Of a stretch of DNA of 64,000 bases, positions 57,788 through 64,000 are shown piece by piece; position 1 is the first letter of the stretch; the number at the start of each line of letters is the position of its first letter. Made by a program: the position numbers and the translations under genes. Origin of the DNA: Natronosalvus caseinilyticus (GTDB lineage Archaea > Halobacteriota > Halobacteria > Halobacteriales > Natrialbaceae); contig NZ_CP071596.1 in the NCBI RefSeq assembly GCF_017357105.1, forward strand, positions 2,170,001 to 2,234,000, written 5' to 3'. Under the pieces are notes generated by a model, which was not told where the DNA came from, did not search any database, and saw only the letters and a list, made by a program, of their open reading frames with translations.

Positions 57788-58735
57788 TCACTCGATCGGG
57801 CGAAGGTGCTCGCAGTCGCCCGCCGTCACCGTCCGCTCGCCTTCGTCGGTCGCGACCGTGAGCGCGCCGTGCTCGTCGACGTCGACGGCTCGACCGACGA
57901 GTTCGGTTCCGGCGACGTCGACCCGAACGCGCTGGCCGGGCGTCGCCGCGAGCTCGCGCCAGGTGGGGATCACCGCGTCCAGATCCGACCGGTACTCGTC
58001 GAAGGTCTCGAGCACTCGCTGGACGAACCGGCGTCGGTCGACGGCCCCCGCCTCGTCGCTGATGCTCGTCGCCCCCTCGGGCAGGTCGGCGACCTCGAGG
58101 TTGGCGTTGACGCCAATGCCGACGACGAGCCACGCGACGCGGTCTGTTTCGCCCTCCATCTCCGTCAGCACGCCTGCCAGCTTGCGGTAGTCGCCCTCGT
58201 CGCCGACCGGCACGATCACGTCGTTGGGCCACTTGATCGCCGCGTCGATGCCCGCCTCTCGAGCGGCCTTAGCTGTAGCGACCGCGGCCGCGAGGGTGTA
58301 GAGCGGTGCGCGAGCGGGCGGGATCTCGGGTCGACAGACGATACTGAGCCAGACGCCGCCCGCGGGGGCGTCCCAGACGCGCTCGAGGCGGCCTCGTCCC
58401 CCGGTTTGCTCGTCGGCGACCACGACGACGTCGGTCTTGCCGGACCCCGCTAACTCGCGTGCACGGTCGTTCGTGCTGGCGAGCGTCTCGTGGTACTCGA
58501 CCGCGAACGGTGCCTCGAGACCGTACTCGATCGCCGGCCCGGAGTACGCGTCGATCGAATCGCCGGCCAGGACGTACCCCGATCCGGTGCTCTCGACGTC
58601 GAAGCCGGCGTCCCGGAGGGCCTCGACGTGTTTCCAGACGGCCGCGCGCGAGCACTCGAGTTCGGTGGCGAGGTCCGGCCCCGACACGGGGCCATCGGCC
58701 AGCGCCTCGAGGACGGCCCGTCGCGTGTCGTTCAT
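57788..58735 (-). CDS. birA: Biotin-[acetyl-CoA-carboxylase] ligase with HTH
   Basis: This 315-residue protein has an N-terminal winged helix (VLEALADGPVSGPDLATELE, CSRAAVWKHVEALRDAGF), so it can probably bind DNA and repress biotin genes as in bacterial BirA. The ligase core has TGGRGRLERVWDAPAGGVWLS, with the biotinyl-AMP loop, KWPNDVIV and VGIGVNANL. The C-terminal SH3-like domain ends VTAGDCEHLRPIE. It is convergent with the Usp gene, 15 bases apart. No biotin synthesis gene is adjacent. Confidence 0.95.
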   Translation of the reverse strand: MNDTRRAVLEALADGPVSGPDLATELECSRAAVWKHVEALRDAGFDVESTGSGYVLAGDSIDAYSGPAIEYGLEAPFAVEYHETLASTNDRARELAGSGKTDVVVVADEQTGGRGRLERVWDAPAGGVWLSIVCRPEIPPARAPLYTLAAAVATAKAAREAGIDAAIKWPNDVIVPVGDEGDYRKLAGVLTEMEGETDRVAWLVVGIGVNANLEVADLPEGATSISDEAGAVDRRRFVQRVLETFDEYRSDLDAVIPTWRELAATPGQRVRVDVAGTELVGRAVDVDEHGALTVATDEGERTVTAGDCEHLRPIE

Positions 58736-58963
58736 GCGTGTGAAGCGGTTCGCGGGATACTTAATCGAGGTGGTCGCGGGTGGCGGTCGGTGTGGTCGCG
58801 GGTGGCGGCAGTTTGGTCGGGACGGTTCGTCCGGCCGAGCGTCGAGCGGGACCGATAGGGAGTCTCGGGGGAATTCACAGGTTCCCCACGGAGAACCGGA
58901 ATACGTCGCTGAAGAGTGGGTCTCGAGCGGTCCAGTTGACTACGAAAATCCCTTTGGACTCGC

Positions 58964-59230
58964 CTACACCATCGCGAGCACGGTTCCGCTGAGATACGTT
59001 CCCGTGGCGATCCCGATACCGGCCCCGAGCCCGGAAAGTACGGCTGATCGCCACGACAGGTCCGTCACTCCGTAGAGACACGCGGCGGCGGGAATCGAAC
59101 AGAGCCCCGCAGCGAGCGGATCTGGCAGAATTCCGAACAATCCTATCCGGAGAGCGACGAGAAGGAGACCGATTCCGAGGAGGAATGCAGCGATGCGCCC
59201 CCACTGATACGTCGCTCGCTGCGTAGCCAT
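58964..59230 (-). CDS. Small hydrophobic protein
   Basis: This 88-residue protein has about three membrane segments: IAAFLLGIGLLLVALRIGLFG, AAGLCSIPAAACLYGV and AVLSGLGAGIGIATGTYLSG. The ATG at 59230 is preceded by ATATATGTTCGGG, a TATA-like box. No family is recognised. It is probably a real small membrane protein because of the promoter and the sustained hydrophobic frame. Confidence 0.65.
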   Translation of the reverse strand: MATQRATYQWGRIAAFLLGIGLLLVALRIGLFGILPDPLAAGLCSIPAAACLYGVTDLSWRSAVLSGLGAGIGIATGTYLSGTVLAMV

Positions 59231-59478
59231 TGTATTTATTCTCGAAACCCGAACATATATCTATTGTGTTCGGTCGTCCCCCGCTCGTGAACGCCCGAGG
59301 TTGCTCGTGGAACCGAAACTGGTTCGACGACTGATAGAATCGAATTCGCCGATTCACCGATTCGACACCGCCTGGAACCAGACACCGCCGAGACCAGTCG
59401 CCCATCGAGACTGATAAACGAACCGTATATTCACCCGTAACTGAATACGGCTGGTATCCCACTCTCGAGTCGACCACG

Positions 59479-59766
59479 ATGGGAGGCGAGTGCGACGGGA
59501 ACGACGACGTCGGTGGCAGTCGGTTCGGAACCGTGTACCTGGGATCGGACGGACGATTTTACACCAGCTGGGACGTCCTCGAGAAACACCGCTCGGGAAC
59601 GTGGGAGCCCTGTCTCCGCCACCGATCGGGTCGACGACTGGTTGCCGACGGTGACGCGCTCCTGTCGTTGACGCCGGTCGCTGCCAGCAACGTACCGGAC
59701 TGGATCGAAATCAGGGTGACGACGGGCCAGCGGGTGAAGACGCGAGCGATCGATACGCGACAGTGA
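59479..59766 (+). CDS. Hypothetical 95-residue protein
   Basis: This short soluble protein contains GTVYLGSDGRFYTSWDVLEKHRSG and a basic C-terminus (TTGQRVKTRAI). No family is recognised. Coding character is moderate and a GTATATTCACCC box (about 59426) lies upstream. It might be a small haloarchaeal conserved protein; confidence is limited. Confidence 0.5.
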   Translation: MGGECDGNDDVGGSRFGTVYLGSDGRFYTSWDVLEKHRSGTWEPCLRHRSGRRLVADGDALLSLTPVAASNVPDWIEIRVTTGQRVKTRAIDTRQ

Positions 59767-59846
59767 CACTGACGCGGTCGCAGACGACTGGGCCCACGTC
59801 GGTGTCACACACTTAATAGATGGCGATGTGAATACCAAGTTTCTAG

Positions 59847-60608
59847 ATGGTTTCGTTCAACGCTCCGAGCGTGAAGCGTCGGTCGTTTCTCGCCGGGGTC
59901 GGCTCGCTGGGCACGCTGGGAACGCTCAGGTACGCCACGCGCGAGCCGTCGACCGAAATCGAGGTGCGATTCTGGCTGACCGAACGGGCCTCGACGTACG
60001 ATATTTCCGACCTGCTCACGGCCCACCTCGAGGCCGCCCTCGAGTACGAGTTCTGGGACGTCGACGTCTCCTTCGGCGGCGTGGTGCCCGTCGATTCCGA
60101 GGACGGTGCCCGGCCTGTCCGGTCGGGGCGGTGGCCCCTGGCCGTCGGATCGGGGGCGACGGGGGTCGGTTCGGTCGACGCCGCGAAGGACGTCAACCTG
60201 CTGGTCACCGACGGGCCGATGCACACGTCGCCGACGGGGTACGCGATTCCACACGTCGCCTCGGTCGGCGGAGCGCGCCACATCGCCGAACTCGAGTCTC
60301 CGGACCAGGAAGCGGTCGAACTCCCGTACTCGCGACCCAACCTCACCATCCAGGTCGTGATTCACGAGGTCGGCCACACGCTCGGGCTCCGCCACGAACA
60401 CGGGCGGACGTACGTCGCCAACGAAGCGACCGTGTCGACGCCGATGATGAGCGCCTACGCGTGGGATTCGTCGTTCGATTCCGACGAATCTCGCTGTGGC
60501 CAGGAGTACGCTCTGTCGCCATACCCGGATCGAAAGCTCACGCACCGGTTTTCGCTCTGCGCGGAGTCCACGTTACGCGAATACAAGGGTGGCGTCAATC
60601 TGCGGTAG
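59847..60608 (+). CDS. Exported metzincin-like zinc metalloprotease
   Basis: This 253-residue protein has a Tat-type signal (VKRRSFLAGVGSLGTLG, residues 9-25). The zinc site HEVGHTLGLRH supplies His173, Glu174, His177, Gly180 and His183, the extended metzincin pattern, followed by STPMMSAYAW with the methionine of the Met-turn about 18 residues on. The N-terminal part (IEVRFWLTERASTYDI) is a compact fold without recognised domains. It is expected outside the cell. The target is unknown. A GAATACCAAG box lies upstream. Confidence 0.8.
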   Translation: MVSFNAPSVKRRSFLAGVGSLGTLGTLRYATREPSTEIEVRFWLTERASTYDISDLLTAHLEAALEYEFWDVDVSFGGVVPVDSEDGARPVRSGRWPLAVGSGATGVGSVDAAKDVNLLVTDGPMHTSPTGYAIPHVASVGGARHIAELESPDQEAVELPYSRPNLTIQVVIHEVGHTLGLRHEHGRTYVANEATVSTPMMSAYAWDSSFDSDESRCGQEYALSPYPDRKLTHRFSLCAESTLREYKGGVNLR

Positions 60609-60683
60609 TTGCGGCGACGTCGACCTCCAGTCGTCACTGCGGCATCAATCCCCGATGGTCACCGGGACATTTCTCTACGACCC

Positions 60684-61484
60684 TCACTCGAATCGCCCCG
60701 CCGTCGCGTCGACGAGCCAGTCCAGGAGGTGAGCCACGGCTCGAGGCGATCGAACCCGACACGAGGCGGCCGTCTCCGTCGCTCGTCCGACGGCCACCCC
60801 TAGCCCATTCGGACCGAGGCGACGAAAGACCGTCTCGTCGGTCACGTCGTCGCCGACGTACAGGACGAACGGATCCCGCGCTCGCTTCGACCGAAGCAAG
60901 GAGACGGCGTCGCCTTTCGTCCAGGGAACGCGCGGACCGAACTCGAGGATGGCCTTGCCGTGGCTGCACTCGAGGTCGCCGTCCCCGACCCGGTCGACGA
61001 CCGATCGCGTCTCCTGTTCGACGACCGGGATCATCTCCCGCGATACGTGGCGGACGTGGACCGTTCCCGTGAGTCGTTTGTTCTCTATGCGACAGCCGGA
61101 GACGCCCTCGAGGCGGTCTTCGAGGACGTCACAGCACCGCTCGACCAGGCGGGATCGCTTCCGCGCGACGGGGTGGACGGCGACCGAGTCGTCCCGCGCG
61201 AGTTCGAGGCCGTGATTCCCGCCGTAGACCGACGGTCCGTCGACGCGTCGGGAGACGTCGGCGAGCGAGCGACCGCTGACGATTGCCGTCGTCACGTCCT
61301 CGTGGGAATCGAGGCGCTCGAGGGCGCGTTCGGTCGCCGGAAGCGGTCGCGCCCGCGTGGGGTCGTCGACGATGGGGGCCAGCGTGCCGTCGAAGTCGAA
61401 ACACGCCAGCAGTTCGTCGTGGCGCTCGAGTCCGGTTGCGAGTCGTTCCTGCAGGTCTCGGGTCGTTCGTTGCTGGAGGGACAT
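60684..61484 (-). CDS. otsB: Trehalose-6-phosphate phosphatase
   Basis: This 266-residue HAD phosphatase has motif I CFDFDGTLAPIVDDP, motif II AIVSGRSLADV, GNHGLEL in the cap and motif IV YVGDDVTDETVFRRLG, all as in OtsB. It dephosphorylates trehalose 6-phosphate made by OtsA. It begins seven bases after the otsA stop, so the two form an operon. Trehalose is a compatible solute in haloarchaea. Confidence 0.94.
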   Translation of the reverse strand: MSLQQRTTRDLQERLATGLERHDELLACFDFDGTLAPIVDDPTRARPLPATERALERLDSHEDVTTAIVSGRSLADVSRRVDGPSVYGGNHGLELARDDSVAVHPVARKRSRLVERCCDVLEDRLEGVSGCRIENKRLTGTVHVRHVSREMIPVVEQETRSVVDRVGDGDLECSHGKAILEFGPRVPWTKGDAVSLLRSKRARDPFVLYVGDDVTDETVFRRLGPNGLGVAVGRATETAASCRVRSPRAVAHLLDWLVDATAGRFE

Positions 61485-61491
61485 CGGGAAC

Positions 61492-63147
61492 TCAGAGGGA
61501 TCGTGACGCGTCGCTCATTCGCCGGTTGACTGATGGAAATCGGGCTGCCTCGATGTGGGCGAACTGCTTGCCCATCCACCACTCGAGGTCGTGTCCGAAG
61601 ACGTAGTTCCGCAGGGCGGCCATCCGGGTCGTGCGCTCGCTCTTCGGGGCCCCGAGGGCGTCGGCGATCGTTCGCGCGAATCGATCGACGTCCGCCGGGT
61701 CGATCGTGAACGCCGGATAGCCGAGCGCGTCCGCCGCTCCCGCGTGCTCGCTGAGAACGAGTGCGCCGTCGCCGTCGATCGAGGACGCGACGTACTCCTG
61801 GGCGACGAGATTCATGCCGTCGCGAACCGAACTGACGACCATGAGGTCGGCCTCCCGATAGAGCATGGTGAGGTCGTCTCGGTCGAGATAGTCCTCCGTG
61901 TAGACAATCGGTTGCCAGTCGTCGGTGCCGAAGCGCTCGTTGATCCGGTCGACGGTCGACCGAACCTGCCGCCCGAGTCGATCGTAGCTCGGAATCTCCG
62001 TCCGACTCGGCGTCGCCTTCTGGAGGAACGTGAACGACTCGCGCCACTCGGGATACCCCTCGAAGAGGCGCTCGAGGGCGGCCAGTCGCTCCGGGATCCC
62101 TTTGGTATAGTCAAGGCGGTCGACGCCCAGGCCGACCGCACAGCCGTCGGGGATGGCGTACCGTTCGCGCAGGGAATCCCACCTGTCGTCTCCGATCGTT
62201 CGGGCCCGTTCCTCGTAACTGCTCGCATCGACGCCCATCGGCGTCGCGACGATTCGCGTCTCGTGGCCGTCGTACTCGACGGTACGCTCGCGGTAATCGA
62301 CCGTCGCCGACGGGAGCGTTTCCTCGACGCACTCGAGGAAGGCCGTCCCGTAGCGCTCGACGTGGAAGCCGAACACGTCGGATCCGAGCAGTCCGACGAG
62401 GAGTTCACGGGCGTTGGGACAGGCGGCGAACGACGACGGATCCGGCCACGGAATGTGCCAGAACTGAGCGACCGTCGCACCCGCTGGCGCCGCCGCCTGG
62501 ATCATCGACGGTGCGAGTCCGAGGTGGTAGTCCTGGAGCCAGATCACGGACTCGTCGGTGGCCTCTTCGAGGACGGCGTCGGCGAACTGTCGGTTGACCT
62601 GCCGATACCACTCGAGGTCGGTCGGACGGAACTCGAGCAGTTCGGTCATCCCGTGACAGAGCGGCCAGAGGACGCGGTTGCTGTAGCCCGTGTAGTAGCC
62701 GTCGACGGCCTCGTCCGAGAGCCAGACCCGCCGCAGCGTGTACTGGTCGTCGCTTTCGGGTGGGACGTCGACGCGGTCGTTTTCGTCGGTGACCGCGCGG
62801 TCGGCGCTGCCGTCGCCCCACGCGATCCACGTGCCGCCGGTCGCTCGCATTACGGGGTCGAGTCCGGCGGTCAGGCCGCCGGTCGGTTCGTCGACGGTGA
62901 CGTCACGCTCGCTCGAGTCGACGTCCGCTCCGTTCGCTTCGTTGTCACCGCTGTCGCCGCTGTCGCCGTGACCGCCATCACCGTCGTCTGCCCACTCGTG
63001 ACGATACGGCTGCCGATTCGAGACGACGAGCAGCGATTCCGGGGCGTCGAAATCGACGCCACCGTCGGTCACGAGCCGTCGACCGTCGTCCCGTAAATCG
63101 TTCGCTTGATTCGACTCCGCCACCGCTACTCGCTCCGTAGATCGCAT
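61492..63147 (-). CDS. otsA: Trehalose-6-phosphate synthase
   Basis: This 551-residue GT20 glycosyltransferase joins UDP- or GDP-glucose to glucose 6-phosphate. LLVVSNRQPYRHEW near residue 40, WLQDYHLGLAPSMI, FWHIPWPDPSSF, GVDRLDYTKGIPERL and LVLSEHAGAADALG are conserved. An acidic, Gly/Asp-rich insertion (about residues 56-85) is haloarchaeal in style. First gene of otsA-otsB. The NDP-sugar preference cannot be told from sequence. Confidence 0.95.
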   Translation of the reverse strand: MRSTERVAVAESNQANDLRDDGRRLVTDGGVDFDAPESLLVVSNRQPYRHEWADDGDGGHGDSGDSGDNEANGADVDSSERDVTVDEPTGGLTAGLDPVMRATGGTWIAWGDGSADRAVTDENDRVDVPPESDDQYTLRRVWLSDEAVDGYYTGYSNRVLWPLCHGMTELLEFRPTDLEWYRQVNRQFADAVLEEATDESVIWLQDYHLGLAPSMIQAAAPAGATVAQFWHIPWPDPSSFAACPNARELLVGLLGSDVFGFHVERYGTAFLECVEETLPSATVDYRERTVEYDGHETRIVATPMGVDASSYEERARTIGDDRWDSLRERYAIPDGCAVGLGVDRLDYTKGIPERLAALERLFEGYPEWRESFTFLQKATPSRTEIPSYDRLGRQVRSTVDRINERFGTDDWQPIVYTEDYLDRDDLTMLYREADLMVVSSVRDGMNLVAQEYVASSIDGDGALVLSEHAGAADALGYPAFTIDPADVDRFARTIADALGAPKSERTTRMAALRNYVFGHDLEWWMGKQFAHIEAARFPSVNRRMSDASRSL

Positions 63148-63364
63148 CTATGAAATTTCCTCGTTTGCCCTACTGTTTCGTTCGCGGCCTGCAGTCACAG
63201 GCCATTGATATAGCCCTCCGTGATCCGCCTCCTTCCGGGACATTCACGGTCGATCGAGGCTTGCATCAACCGGCGACCAGCAGTGCCAACCAGTGACCTG
63301 GGATCAGCGATCAGCGACCGACACCTCGAGCAACGTTCAAGGGGCTCCCCTCGCATCGTCAGCT

Positions 63365-64000
63365 ATGAACGAGCCGTTCGCCGAACGAGTACGGCGGTGC
63401 CAGCGAGGACTCGCCGACCGCGGTGGCGCCGCACTGGTCGCCTCGCCCGGTCCGGCGCTCACCTATCTGACGGGCGTCGAGGAGTCGCCGTCCGAACGTC
63501 ACTTCCTGGCCGTCGTTCCCCGCGACGGATCGCCGGTCGTGGTCGCACCTGCGATGTACGAGGCGGAACTCGAGGTCGCGCCCATCGATCGGGTCGTCCT
63601 CTGGGACGATGGCGACGACCCCGTCGAGGCGCTCGCGAGCGTGTTCGAATCCGCCGGTCTCGAGGCGGGGCCCGGGGGCGGCGAGACGATCTTCCTCGAC
63701 GACCGCCTCTGGACGACGTTCGCCAAGGACGTCCGCGGCCTGTTTCCCGACGCGACGTACGACCTCGCGAGCGATGTGCTCGAGCCCCTTCGCCTGAAAA
63801 AGGATCGAACTGAACGGGCGACCCTCCGACGAGCAGGGGCCCTCGCCGACCGCGTCTCCATGACGCTCCGCGAACGCGGCGAGGCGGTCGTCGGGATGAC
63901 CGAACGGGAACTCGCCGACGAGATCGATCGGCTGCTCGAGGCCGAGGGCGGCCGCGGTCCCGCGTTCGACACCATCGTCGCCGCGGGTGAGAACGGAGCG
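63365..64000 (+). CDS. Xaa-Pro dipeptidase-like M24 peptidase, truncated by the window edge
   Basis: 212 codons are present before the right edge. The start MNEPFAERVRRCQRGLADRG and ASPGPALTYLTGVEESPSE form the creatinase N-terminal domain. LRLKKDRTERATLRRAG marks the start of the metal-binding domain, and PAFDTIVAAGENG is its first part. The metal ligands would lie beyond the edge. It probably cleaves X-Pro dipeptides in the cytosol. An ATG at 63365 follows a 217-base gap. Confidence 0.88.
   Translation, partial: MNEPFAERVRRCQRGLADRGGAALVASPGPALTYLTGVEESPSERHFLAVVPRDGSPVVVAPAMYEAELEVAPIDRVVLWDDGDDPVEALASVFESAGLEAGPGGGETIFLDDRLWTTFAKDVRGLFPDATYDLASDVLEPLRLKKDRTERATLRRAGALADRVSMTLRERGEAVVGMTERELADEIDRLLEAEGGRGPAFDTIVAAGENGA

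Overview
This 64 kb window comes from a chromosome of a halophilic archaeon (class Halobacteria), probably a Natrialba, Haloterrigena or Natronorubrum-type genus. The basis is high GC, acidic proteins, archaeal-type prolyl-tRNA synthetase, Trm5 and TYW1, twin-arginine (Tat) lipoproteins, C50 carotenoid genes, an HTH_10 regulator and promoters with short leaders. The hexamer CTCGAG is very abundant, even between genes, while CTAG is rare. The genus is an inference. About 56 protein genes and one tRNA are called. No rRNA, CRISPR array, insertion sequence or provirus is visible.

Layout, 1-20 kb. A truncated membrane protein with an apparent frameshift is followed by an aldo/keto reductase, an MFS exporter, a zinc-ribbon protein, an HTH_10 regulator, a Nudix hydrolase, a sulfite-oxidase-like enzyme and a quinone oxidoreductase. 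A tightly packed phosphate/phosphonate uptake operon (phnD-phnC-phnE-phnE) ends with a HAD phosphatase. Next come a divergent Orc1/Cdc6-like ATPase, proS and gltB.

20-36 kb. A three-gene overlapping operon encodes an AddA-like helicase-nuclease, a small Fe-S nuclease-fold protein and an AddB-like inactive helicase. I read it as an archaeal AddAB-type DNA-end-processing complex with a split AddB. Then come a membrane protein, a CBS protein, tRNA-Thr(CGU), trm5, a Rieske protein, the ribB-rbkR riboflavin operon with a perfect palindrome in its promoter, tyw1 and phosphoglycolate phosphatase.

33.7-42.6 kb is a glycerol catabolism locus. glpK and a membrane protein run leftward. glpA-glpB-glpC run rightward from the shared regulatory region, and a second Orc1/Cdc6-like protein that has lost its P-loop lysine is coupled to glpC.

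42.7-64 kb. This part holds a secreted beta-propeller protein, the bacterioruberin genes crtD-lyeJ-cruF, an SDR, a methyltransferase, ppsA, a low-GC patch with a small lipoprotein, phzF, thiC, a universal stress protein, birA, small proteins, a secreted metzincin-like protein, otsA-otsB for trehalose, and a truncated M24 peptidase.

Metabolically, glycerol (GlpK/GlpABC) and pyruvate (PpsA) feed central carbon. GltB assimilates ammonia, OtsAB makes a compatible solute and bacterioruberin protects the membrane. Trm5 and TYW1 act in sequence on G37 of tRNA-Phe. The least explained items are the split AddAB-like operon, the two decayed Orc-like ATPases and the glpK-linked membrane protein.
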